Assembly (NCBI GenBank): GCA_008360955.1
Contig: LUCM01004076.1
Coordinates: 283,485-347,484 of the forward strand
Source: Fasciolopsis buskii
Taxonomy: Eukaryota; Platyhelminthes; Trematoda; Plagiorchiida; Fasciolidae
Direction of reading: 5' to 3'
DNA: 64,000 nt
Shown: piece after piece, positions 51,367 through 61,859 of the stretch
How the letters are laid out: every line of letters begins with the position of its first letter
How positions within the stretch are numbered: position 1 is the first letter of the stretch
Notes under the pieces: generated by a model
Told to the model about the DNA's origin: nothing
The model's database searches: none
Seen by the model: only the letters and a program-made list of their open reading frames with translations
Position numbers and translations under genes: made by a program

Positions 51367-54300
51367 GAATCTTTTATTTTTTATTTCCTTTATTAATGAA
51401 ATAACAACATATATCGTTTCTCAGGAAGGGGACTGCAGCCAACAGAGGTGTGCCGTAAGTGCGGATTTGGCTGACTTCTAGCACAGGGGATGCGCACCGT
51501 GCACCCATTGTGAAATCCTTAGGATTTCTGGTTAGGTCAGCTTTTTGTCCTGTTGCATTCTTTGCTGCTTAATTTTCTTCGGAAGCTTTAGTCTGATTCT
51601 TCGCTTCTAGAGCCTGACCCACAAGACAATGAGGCTTCAGTCGATTACGGAAACGTGAGTGAGTCATTTGGACAGAAGCAGATATTGCAATCCTCCGTTT
51701 TGTTTCGTCTGGTACGCAAATTAACGCCCCGTCGTCGGTTCAGACTATGTTCCACCAAGCCAAAGAAACAGGCAGAAAAGAATAAGGTAACATTCGTACG
51801 AATAAATAATGAAGCGAGATGAGGCCTTTTACCGTCGGGAGAAACCGTGAGCATTCCATTCTAACGTCCGTCAGGCGGAAATTTCTAAACTGTTTCACTT
51901 CACCTTACTCAGGTGGAACGACGTTTCCGGTAGTTGGTCATGCATTGCCAGATTCTGCCAAACTAAATGATTCTTCAGGTTGCATTCCGTTTGGCCTCTA
52001 CCCATCGACTTGCTAGGCATGACTGGATCTTCGGCCTGGGAAAGCCATCCTGGAAGACTTTTTGGATCGCTGAGAAAATCAAGTCCTCAAATCTATGTCA
52101 AGATATTGTCCCGCTGCAGCGGTACACAGAAAGAACGAGCAAATCACCGCCATGATTCACTTGAAAGGACCCATCGATATTGACAGAGCATGGGTAACAG
52201 ATTCATGCTGGAAAACTGTATTGAGAAATGTTACCCGCAGAAAAGGAAACGTCAGCTAATTAGCACCCGTTTCGACCACGACGTTAGCTGTCTAAACTCA
52301 TATGCACGACAGCATACTATATCATCGCTTTGATTCAGTTCCTATTCGGTGAGGGCCTGATGCTTCGAAGCAATGCAGTATAAACGAAACAGCACAATAA
52401 CGCAGACAGTCAAGAGAAAAAATAACGGCTTATGCTTCTTGATAATAAAGAGCGCAGCTTGGCTCCTATCAATTTTGATGCGGCGAGGGGCATATACGTG
52501 AATATCTACTACAATTGGTGATGATAACTGACTGTACGGAGACCATTCCTAACAAGGCCTTTGCAGAGTTCACACCTCACATCTGATTACAAATTGGGTA
52601 CTGCTTGATAAACCAAGTCGCATCATACGCGAGAACATTTGAGCTTGTCTACCTAGGTCAAATTAAAGTCAGAACCTATGAATCAATGATTTTGCGGGCA
52701 TAGAAAAGGATCTCCCTTGGCAATGCGTTTCGGAGGGTGGGAAGATTTATCCTAAGAAGTGTCAAAACTAAAATACTATAAGGCCGTCATACTTCCCTAA
52801 TCCGCCTGGAAACTAAGGCGTGTACGACACTTAGGAAGCAATCTTTCCTCATTTCTTGTCAGAAATTCGAACTATCCTTAGATGACTATTCGAAACTTAG
52901 TATTTAAGCTTAGCACAAGACTACTAAGATGATGTTCAAAGGTGACTGGTGCAATTCGTTACGTAAATCTAGGGGGTAGTGAACGGTTGCTATTGAGCAT
53001 ACGGAATATGATAACCCAGTGGTTTAATGGTCTTTTTAGGCAGTTTCCAAAAACCATCGATCAAATACCCATGAGTGGTTGATTTGGAATACTTAGACTT
53101 TCAGAGTTGTACTTTATTAACCACGTTTTCTACATCAAAACCAGAACAGTAAAGGCATATCCTAAGAGCATGGATAATGGTGTCAATGTTTGGACGTATT
53201 AAACAATAAACGCCAGTATACAGTGCTACTGGACTGATACTGACTTTTTATCTCACCGATCTTATCGGAAGGGATCTAGGATTTTAATAACTTGGACAAA
53301 CAAAAGGCGTCGTTCAAAATCGTTTGTTGAGAACCGCACACAACTTACGTCGCTCTCGTGAATGCTCATCATCGCACTGCATGCCCAGGAGAACAAACAC
53401 TGTAGAACAAAGCAACCCGAATCGCTCAATCATAACGATAAAATTTGAATAAATGTATTAAAATATAACAGGCACGTTGATGTGGGCCGGTAGCTCTCTG
53501 TGTTCAAGTATGTCTGTACCTCAGTGATCGTGAACGTGTGGTTTACTTTGGGAAACGTTCGACGACAGTTTTACCGTATAAACTTCCCAAAGTGGTGGTT
53601 GGTTGATTCAATTTTAGCAGAAACGCGAACGAGATGCGGAGACAAGTCGAGGAAGATCAAAAATTGTTCAACAATATGAGAATCGGGTGAAAATGCGGGA
53701 CAAAGGAAATCTTCCTTAGGTGCAGATAGAGTTACACCACACATCTGCTACCATAAGTAGGAGTAGTGGATGAGAAAAATAAACGAACGAACGACTGATT
53801 GGGATGGGTAGGAATAACCAAATAATGTGTGCAAGTGCCGAACTTGAGACGTGGTGATGACAATAGTAAGTAATGATCTAACACTCTCGATTCACGAGGT
53901 CCTCAATGAAGAATGCACGATGTTGATAGGAAACTGACAGTTGAATAAGAATGAAAGCAGGGTTCGCTAGCCATGCGAACTGAGCATCCACAATCGCGGA
54001 AGACGATGCAAATAAATGGAGAGCGGAAGAACAACAAATTGTACACGCTGTTTCGAATTACTTGACCGGCCGACCATTATTAAGGCAGTTGATCGACTAA
54101 TCTGAAGAAAAGACTGTATAAGAAGAGAACGGGCAGAAAGAACACGCCTATGTGAATCACGTTGGGGCTTCACAGCCTCGATGAAGGAGATCAAGGTGAT
54201 CGTATGATTAAAACGGAAACTATCAGAATGAGGATGGTAATAACGCTGACGACGATAATGACTTTGTTATCGCATATGGGGACTATCCGAAAGATATGGG

Positions 54301-55382
54301 AAAGCGTGTGAAAGAGAATGTGCAAGAGGAAGAAGAACCGGAAAATCAATCAGGCAAATCGCACTCACACGAGACAACTGAATGAAACATGATATTATCT
54401 AATTGATAAGATGAGCACAATATTCAACACAATTCAAAAAAGAAATAACTATTGAGACAGTTTCAGGTGCTGGCGAAAAGCGAAGGGCGGGCAACGGACC
54501 AGTCAATAATCTACTGATAACTTTTTTTCAGGTCAACGCGAATAGAAACGATGGACCGGAGCGGCAGGATAAGAATAACCTCAATTCTATTCAGAACAAA
54601 CAAAGACCAACGAAGGTCACAAGATAACATACAGAAAAATGAGTTCCTGGGCAACCAAAATATGTTGACAAGGACTGATAAGCATCAAGTTCAGATTGAT
54701 AGCCGTGATAAATGGCAGCAGTAGGAGTAGTAACAATACATTCTAATACTGTACAGATATTTATAGTAGAAAAGGCGAATTTACAAAGCAGGAGTCGCGT
54801 ATAAACAAAGCGACCCATAAAAAAGATACAGGTTGAATCTGCACGTTTTTACCGTCGTAAACAGCAAAAGCGATGTGTGGGATAGCGGGTGAAGATGTGG
54901 CGAATCTAGACTGAACAGCAGCGAGAAGGTTTGTCGAATAATGGAAAAAGTCTAGGTCACTCAGTACGACTGCTATAGACAGCGCATTAGGATCTAAAAA
55001 CTTTACTGAGAATCACAGGATGTTTTGAACCCGGCTGAAAACCAGTACCGAAGATAAGTTTACTGTCAGTGACTATGGGCAAAGCGAATGATAAGCACCA
55101 TTGGCAGCCGACTCAAAAGACGTGAAGTAGGATATGATACGGCGCTTGTACGTCCCCCGAGTGAGCATTGTCCAGTCAACTGAGAAAGTCGAACACTGAG
55201 TAACTGCTGATCACGTAGGTAGGTCCACTCGGTCATCAAACAGCAATCCGATTTTGTTAGCGAAGATTTGTACAGGTTGACAGGACGGAACAAAACGGCT
55301 CAAAAATCAAGCGAATGGGACAAGACAAGGCATTGCACATTCATGGCTTTAGAATTAAACTGGCATGGATGGGATAATTTTT
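51367..55382. other. Gene-poor sequence; purine-rich plus strand at 53.6-55 kb
   Basis: 51575-51645 carries the short motif shared with 16.7 kb (minus-strand LKPHCLVGQALEAKNQ). From about 53600 to 55000 the plus strand is conspicuously purine-rich. A 57-codon open stretch at 54212-54386 (+), without its own ATG at the start, encodes a very acidic peptide rich in D, E and N. I cannot assign it. If the serine-rich exon at 55.4 kb is real, this purine-rich stretch would lie 3' of it on the opposite strand. Confidence 0.5.
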
Positions 55383-55751
55383 TTAACGACTTAGTCTGGG
55401 TTGCTTGGTTGGTTTCGCAGGCACCGAGCGACTTGACGAGTCGGAACTAGATGCACTCGATGTAGACGAAGAGGAAGACGTCAAGGTTGAACTGCTGCTG
55501 GAAGTGCTGACATCTGAAGACGAAGAACTGGATGCGGAAGACACAGAGGTTCGACGATGACGTTGCACTGGGATTTTAACACTCACTGAAGGTTTAAGAG
55601 GACCTTTTCCAGCTTCGCCACTTTTACCACTTCGGGTTACTTCTGAATTCACACCAAATTTCCTCGGCCGCCCCGGTGATGCAGGCTGAACAGGAGCATG
55701 ACCGTCGTCCGATTCGGATGACGATGACGAGGAATCAGAAAGGCGACTTAC
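55383..55751 (-). CDS. Candidate host exon, serine-rich low-complexity protein part
   Basis: This is the only segment here that looks like host coding sequence. On the minus strand a polypyrimidine tract ending CTCTTCCAG (acceptor, AG at 55753-55752) is followed by an open frame of 122 codons to a TAA at 55385-55383. The translation starts VSRLSDSSSSSSESDDGH, continues with a basic, proline-containing middle (GRPRKFGVN, QRHRRTS) and then has long serine runs ending KQPRLSR. Serines are encoded by a mix of TCN and AGY codons, which argues for selection on the protein rather than simple DNA repeat growth. An in-frame ATG upstream (55776-55778) lies before the acceptor and is probably intronic. 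Serine-rich acidic/basic tails of this sort occur in nuclear and nucleolar phosphoproteins, but no specific family can be named. No clear AATAAA is seen in the first 150 bp downstream. The exon may instead end at an unrecognised donor. Confidence 0.45.
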   Translation of the reverse strand, partial: VSRLSDSSSSSSESDDGHAPVQPASPGRPRKFGVNSEVTRSGKSGEAGKGPLKPSVSVKIPVQRHRRTSVSSASSSSSSDVSTSSSSSTLTSSSSSTSSASSSDSSSRSVPAKPTKQPRLSR

Positions 55752-55775
55752 CTGGAAGAGAAAAATGAACAGAAG
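55745..55775 (-). promoter_or_regulatory. Juxtaposed 3' and 5' splice signals (possible recursive splice site)
   Basis: Minus-strand bases read a pyrimidine tract, then CTTCCAG directly followed by GTAAGTCGCC. CAG/GTAAGT is a consensus donor, and the preceding tract makes a consensus acceptor at the same point. This arrangement is the form of ratchet (recursive splice) sites in long animal introns. Alternatively it is only an acceptor and the exon happens to begin with GTAAGT, or only a donor. Sequence alone cannot decide. Confidence 0.4.
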
Positions 55776-56341
55776 CATGAAAGACAGACTGCCTGCAACC
55801 AGAGAGAGAACTTGTCACAGGGATAACCAAATACAAAATGCAGAGCGATACATTGATTTTACAAAAGGGACAATGACAGCCAAGGTAGCATCGCGAGAGT
55901 ATTAGGCTAGTTAGAATTGTGCTTGGAAAACTGGTAACGGGGTGAAATTCTCAAAGTTTTATCTGACCGAACTGCTACCACCAAGCACACACTAAGCGAC
56001 GAGTTGCACTGGAAAATCAAAATGTTATATCGGCAAAACCAGTTTGAGGAAGGAGCTTGCGATTGGTTGCACTGTCGCATTCATGAGCCATGACGTCTTT
56101 AATCTTATTCCGTCTCAGAATATGGAACCAAGTGCATTTTGTAACCTCAAAAATTTCTTAAACTAATACCAGCAGACGAACTGAGATTGGGTGTAACAGA
56201 AAGGCGTGGCAACGAGCCGGACGAAGCTGGTTACTAATTACCAGTGAAAACTTCCAGGGTTTGGTCAATATTCGAAATTAAAGGTTTGCGCAAGTGAAAC
56301 GACTAATGAATTTTTGCGACCTGCGTCGCTCATGCGGTCAT

Positions 56342-56374
<33 letters not shown>

Positions 56375-56619
56375 GAGAGAGGAGATGCCCCATAACTTCG
56401 AGGGGGCACTGCATCGGAATGGGACTGGCATTTAAAATTGTGAAACTTGGGTCGGCATGCAATCACATGTTCATCGTACAAGACTAAACACCAGAGTGGA
56501 TCCCACTGGCCGACACATTTTCATGAAGATACAAGTTGCTATAAGATGAATATGCAAGGGGAACAAGAATTAGACCTACAGGAAAGAGAAAAAAAAGAAC
56601 GTCGTAGTACCTAAGATAC
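55776..56619. other. No gene recognised; contains (GACA)n
   Basis: Apart from the tetranucleotide repeat at 56345-56380, nothing is recognised. If the serine-rich exon is real, this would be its upstream intron. Confidence 0.5.
56345..56380. repeat. (GACA)n microsatellite with (GA)n tail
   Basis: About seven GACA units are followed by several GA units. It is a simple repeat. Its tandem reading frames explain the short cysteine-serine-valine-leucine repeats seen on the minus strand. Confidence 0.95.
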
Positions 56620-57357
56620 AGAATACAATCTAATTGTACAAACGCACTTTCTCAATCATTCTGTTCCGACAGAGAGTGACAACAGGATCGCCACCGTTCT
56701 TGGTTTGTTGTCATATCCTTCAATGTCTCCGGTCAATTTGGCCGAGGGATTTTTTTTGACTCCGTCAACGAAGACGTGAGACACCTACTTTACCTATGAT
56801 CCCTGTACATTTTCCCATTCCACACTGCCTCGTCATCTGTTGACTCCCTCGTAGCTTTTTCCACTCCGTGGGAGGAACGAAAAATAAGGCAGAGTGTAGT
56901 AAACAAGCTTTCAGCATACGCAACACATGATCAAACCAACGAAGTCCACTAAACTGATCCACTGTGAGAGAATATTCTCTGATCCGGTTCCCGATACTTG
57001 ATTCACAATCTGCACATTTCTCACTCGATCACTCCTTCGAATCCTAGTGGTACCACATAAAACCTCCAAGTGACGAACATCTTCAGCACGTAAACTCCAT
57101 CTCTCGAAGCCATACAGAAGAACTGAGTGCAGTGCGGCACAATACACATCCTTTCAGCCTCAGCGAAATATCAGGTCAACGTCACAAGTGTTTCAGTTCA
57201 GCATAGGTGGCTCGATACCTGGATATGCACGTGCTCACTTCTACTACCGCGTTACTATCTTTAATCGAGATAAATGAAACGGTCGTCACTAGTTGGTTGT
57301 TCGGCATCTAGTCTATAGCTTGGAACCATCACATCCAGTCTTGCAGGAGCACCTTTT
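56620..57357 (-). mobile_element. RTE-clade LINE fragment, copy D
   Basis: This is the C-terminal third of an RTE-type ORF2, read from high to low coordinate. It shows KVLLQDWM, SYRLDAEQ and IYLD with KDSNAVVEVST, then SLRLKG, YCAALHSVLLYGFERWSLRAEDVRHLEVL, RVRNVQIVNQVSGTGSENILSQ, LRWFDHVLRML, SALFFVPPTEWKKLRG and finally a KDMTTNQERWRSCCHSLSE-like end. These follow the usual order for the region after RT. Several frameshifts separate them, and the HRCL zinc-like cysteine region is partly lost. The wording differs from copies A, B and E (FFVPPTEWKKLRG instead of LFSEAGNGW), so D belongs to another RTE subfamily. Confidence 0.83.
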
Positions 57358-59089
57358 ACTCTAAGGGTGAAAAACGTTGATTGGGATTACAGCTCATCCG
57401 AGTTTGTCTAGTGTTTGTTGCGTATGTTCTGTACATTCGAATAAGCGGTCGCTCCCTCTTGGGTGAACAAACAGTTGTCATACCGACGCTAAGCTTGCCT
57501 GTATTAGTCTGGTAAAAGTCGAATAGCCCTCCTCTGCGCATGATGGCACTGGGTCTGATATCGAACTACCATGTCCGATGCAACTACTGCAAATAAGGGG
57601 GCTGTCGTAAGATTATTTAGAGCAAGCTCTCGGTGTTCGGCGGTGCAAATGTATTGTAGTATCGTTGCGCTTAGATGGATGAGCTGGGACTGGATTTTCA
57701 TGCACAGCTAAAAGATTATTGACGTCTTTTACAGTTCTGACACTTTTTGGTCGAACAATTAGCTATTCCGCTGATTTCCTTCCAGCTCACTTAATCTGAA
57801 CAAATTTTCCCAAGTTTTTCTTCAAAATAGTTACCCCACAGGCTGATGCTTCTGGAAAATAGTCTTTGTTGTTGACATCATCTAGCTCAAAAAGACTACA
57901 CAACCTTTTAAATCCATCCCATCTACATAATAGTTGTTGTGGTCGCTCCATTTATTTTATATTTTGGAGCTTTTATTTCTTTCTGAAAACCACGTTAACG
58001 GTTTCCCACTTATTACCAAGTTTATATCCGCGATCACAGATTTGTTCAACTCACCATAATCCGTCAGCGAAGTTGGATAGTCTCCAGTACCTTCATAACT
58101 CGGTATCTATATTTATCTGAATCCCCATGAAATTCCCCGTTATCATACCTATGCCTCGACTGTCATTGATTCACGTTTTTTTCCAACCGTGAAGCATGGT
58201 CACTCGCTTGTTCACTCGTACGCTTGCACGCACGCTATTTTGCCTCAAGACCCCCCGCGCGATTATCGACTAGAGACGCGTTCAAGTTTGACTGCCTTTT
58301 TTCGTTTTATTTGTCTATCTATCTTTATATGTACAATGGGGATCTGAATTTGATTTTCATACTGATTTTTAGTTCTTACTCTCAAACTCCATTGGGACTG
58401 GCTGTTACTGCCGTAATAAGAAAATCGTTTTCATTGGCGAACAACGCATAACGGTGATACCCGTTCATGCGGCTGCACGTGTTTCAGCTCATGACTTGTC
58501 TGATGTGACGTGACTACAATTTTTATTGTTGTTAATGCATCCATTCAAAAGTGTTCCTAGTCCTATACAGACCGGGAATCTCGCCTTGTCTTAAACGCTT
58601 TCTCGGAAATTCTTTTGGGTGTAATCTTTTACCATTAGGTTTATTAATAGTAATACAGTCAAGTGATGCCGATTTCATCGGATGATTTAAAACGAGGTCA
58701 CCTGAATTTTTCCCGTTCGTAATCTTGCAATCTCGATTACACAAACTCACTATCACGAAGGTCTTGAGCTACTGTATCATATGCGAAACTGGTGATAGTA
58801 ACAGTCTCACGATTTATTTGTTTGCCCCGGGTTGCATAAAGTCCATCTGCGTTAAATTTTCCAATCTTCATTGCTGCTATTCGTCCACGGGTTATAGGTT
58901 CCTGTTATCCCTTTATGCACCTTGTTTACCCTACATAAGCTTCAGATCGTTGGATAAAAGCCATTACTGTTGTCACTGCACATCAACCGTGGATTGCAAT
59001 GAGTTGACTGACACCCATTAACTCCGATTTTTGACTTTTCACGCAACAACAGCGTTTTTCAAGGTTTCCACCAGTTAGGTTTTTACATT
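57358..59089. other. Gene-poor sequence, nothing recognised
   Basis: Short frames only. 57866-58120 and 58725-59021 (+) are serine-, tyrosine- and cysteine-rich translations of pyrimidine-rich DNA without a known motif. Nothing supports a gene or element, although the stretch just below 59090 would be expected to hold the RT of copy F and does not. Confidence 0.5.
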
Positions 59090-59620
59090 CGTTAAACTTG
59101 CACGTTGACCTACTCAGACTTACGGCCGAGCCTTTGTTCTCTGCCATGAGAAGACTCTCTACTTCTATCGCCTACATTTCAACTGATCGAAGTTCCCGTA
59201 TAAGCTTCAACAGTATTTGACTGTTATTTGAGCCAGATACTTCTTCCATTTCTTCGGNAAGTTTAACCCACAATTTTTCACGACTTATCGTTACTTGACG
59301 TCGTAGATGCCGCTGTCTTCTTACTGTTGTAGAGCTGGTGTTTTTCTCCACTAGCGACTCTTGAGGGATCGTTTTTGATGGACGTCGGGTCTAGGATTAG
59401 GACCGCGGGAAAAACCTGGTAGCAAGTGCTTCGCTCGCTTAATTTGCCCCCAGCACCTACCTACACTGGTCTTCGTCGGAATCCTTAAATCATCTGATAG
59501 TTTCCGCTCGTAACTGGTGCAAACATCCGGACTAGATAGACGTTGTACGGTTAACCAGGTAAGGTCTCTATAAATCGGGAGTATACAAATTGTCAAGGAT
59601 TTAATATTCAGAAGGAATAC
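59090..59620 (-). mobile_element. RTE-clade LINE fragment, copy F (linker region)
   Basis: This is the stretch between endonuclease and RT of an RTE element. The frame reads LTVQRLSSPDVCTSYERKLSD and then CWGQIKRAKHL. After a shift it gives HSSTTVRRQRHLRRQVTISRE and KLWV, followed by a part resembling the W-E-AR-ME block before the RT. This order (L-V-RL-S-PDV, W-IK-A, ISEKSL-LVEKR, RREV) is typical of the region after the SDH of the endonuclease. No RT follows, so the copy is broken at both ends. The ambiguous base at 59258 lies inside it. The assignment rests on motif order rather than a catalytic box. Confidence 0.6.
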
Positions 59621-60694
59621 TGTACTAGTGGTTGTATTTATTTCGATCCTTTAGACTGAGTTGGTTCAAATACTCCCAAAAGTTCAAGCTAACTAGCAAG
59701 TGCATTCCCATGGAGAACAACATCAGTTCCATTCAATCAAAAATAAAAGATCATCGTATAAATGAACTAATTTAAAACTACACTTTGAAGATACAAGAAG
59801 CAGATAGATAGTGATGGTAAAAATTTCTTCATTAACATAAGGAAGGTGATACCTAGAAGGAACTCCTGGACCGGTTAGCCAGATTGATTATCACTTTCTT
59901 GGTTAACTGCTTGGATTGATCCGAATTCACTTCACATAAAATACATTGTGGAATTTCATGGAACGGAGAAAGCTGAACTTTGCATAAAACGCTGGAAGAG
60001 ATAAAGAGGTGTCTAGCCTGAAGCAGAAAACCAAATTTCGTTTAGTTCGGTTAAGTTTCAACAACCTCGCGCTGACATGTACTTGTTGTGGTTTCCATCT
60101 CACAGCAACTTGTAATAACGGAAGAAAAACCAAAAGACCACAACTCTGAAAAAACGACGGTGAAGTAGAAGCATTTCAAACGTATGAACACTACTGGCTG
60201 TGGAATTTATCCAACTCTCAATTGGTGAGACCTCGTGAATCCAAACTTGGTTATCTAACTCGACCTATTCGAGGCAGTCTACTTGTTGAGTCTTTTGGCT
60301 CATCCTTAAACCATAGCCGGCTTCGAGGAACAGTGTAAACCGAGAGAGATGACTGTGATGAATGATCCAACTGCTCAGATGTATTCAAACTGAATGCTTG
60401 TTCAGTCGACTGATATGTGAGCCAATACCCACACATCTGTCTGCGACAACCATACTTGGGAATCACATAGCGGAACCGATCTCACCGTTGCAATATCAGC
60501 TCAATCTCCGGTCAAAAATTGAATGTTACGACGACATCACAGATACCTCAACTTCATGAATCAAGCATCATGAATACACGAAGAAAATACATTCGATAAA
60601 GACCACCTGGTATTACGAAACTGCCAAAATAACAAAACTGGTTTTCTTTGACCAACTACGCCCCAAGGCCAATGCACAGTTCCAGTTTCTTTCA
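59621..60694. other. Gene-poor sequence, nothing recognised
   Basis: Minus frames at 59927-60133 (68 codons) and 60251-60466 (71 codons) are not identifiable. The former is basic and could be eroded element coding. No other signal is seen. Confidence 0.5.
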
Positions 60695-61560
60695 GTTTTG
60701 AAACCATTAACCTTGCACCAAAATGGAATAGCACCATCTACTCAAAAGAGGGAAAGATAACCAGAAATAGTGGGATCGAGTGCAAAATAAGTTGAAGAAT
60801 TTCGAATGTAAGAACGCCAATAATCTCGGCATCGAGCTTTACCACTTCTTGTTCCCAAACATGGGGGGCAATCCATTCCTGCGACAGGACTTTGGCCTTC
60901 GGAAGCGCACAGAGCATCCAAAACACAACATCGTTCAGATGGTCGGGAAAAATCTGCAATTCACCTAAATATTGACAAAGAACCACAAAGGCTTCCGTAT
61001 GCTTAAACTCAAGCGATGTATGGCGTAAGTAAATATCAATGTCTCCATTCTCACATGAGGACAAGGTGATTTTTACAATGATCTCAAGCGAACGCTCTAC
61101 GCGAGCACCACATAATCGGCGAGGGTTAATGCCTGTAATTCTGCAATTTTCACAGCAGAATCCACACATCCCTTGTAAATTGGCGCGATTGCCAATTTCC
61201 GCTAATTCTTAGGTATCCGGTCCTTTTTCCATATCGACCATTGGAATGTTCTTAACTCCGATGCGAAAGGTTCACCACCATCACTGAAAAAGGACCAGGA
61301 TAATTCATCTAATCCAGAACCATTGGACCCGCAAGGGAAATCCGTATCCTCGATGAACTCCATTTCTGATGGGCTGGTATCGATCCGCACTGTTTCCCCT
61401 GTGGGCATAAGTGAAAAATGAACACCAAGCTTAAGCGTATCGGACAGAAGTAGCAATTCATAGCAGATGAATTGTCACATTTCGTAAGACATCTCTTTAT
61501 GACATCCCGTTGAGGCATGCATCACCGGGCCCTCCCCAGCGACCCATTCAGCATGCGGGT
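60695..61560 (-). mobile_element. RTE-clade LINE relic, copy C, with internal deletions
   Basis: Read from high to low coordinate, 61456-61202 gives GETVRIDTSPSEMEF, FSDGGEPFASELRTFQWSIW and KKDRIPKN, the block that precedes the RT in RTE elements (SPPS-E, LFKDGGE, PKNW). Then comes AIAPIYKG and SCENC-like coding. Next, 61169-60738 is one frame whose first part ends the N-terminal RT block and jumps directly to EIIVKITLSSCENGDIDIYL, LGELQIFPDHLND and the SKCK-like part. The RT core between them (FLDLKAAFD, GVRQGCPLSP) is therefore deleted and YADD is not readable. A second deletion joins this to the 3' end, since the LRWLGH region is missing. The tail (minus TGCAAGGTTAATGG at 60707-60720) matches copies A and B. 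Confidence 0.8.
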
Positions 61561-61859
61561 TAAACCAGGCTGCGAAACCGAAGCGTGGAAGAATCGTTTA
61601 AACGATTTCCAGCAGTCGAGGATATTTACTGCTGGCTTGGTGGACGAGATCGACTTCCCGATCCAAAGGCTCTGAAAGAAATGCTAAACCGATTCAACAA
61701 GACATTACGAAGGAAGCGACTGAACAACACAAGGGGGGCAACCCACTAGTCTAACAAAGCCAGGTTGTGATACAGATTGTATTGAGTTCATGGAAAGTTT
61801 AGAGACGGAACCTCGAAAAAAGGGCGAATTGTGCTGGCAACACTGTTTCATACTTTGGT
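61561..61859. other. Junction between RTE copies C and B
   Basis: About 300 bp separate the recognisable 5' part of copy C from the 3' tail of copy B. It may contain more of the 5' side of copy C. No motif can be assigned. Confidence 0.5.

Noticed and set aside
56265..56462. Minus-strand frame with repeated Leu-Ser-Val-Cys units
   Set aside because: It is the translation of the (GACA)n microsatellite.
57356..57701. Two minus-strand frames just upstream of RTE copy D as more of its RT
   Set aside because: No YADD, SGVRQG or similar block is seen. Homology becomes unreadable above 57357.
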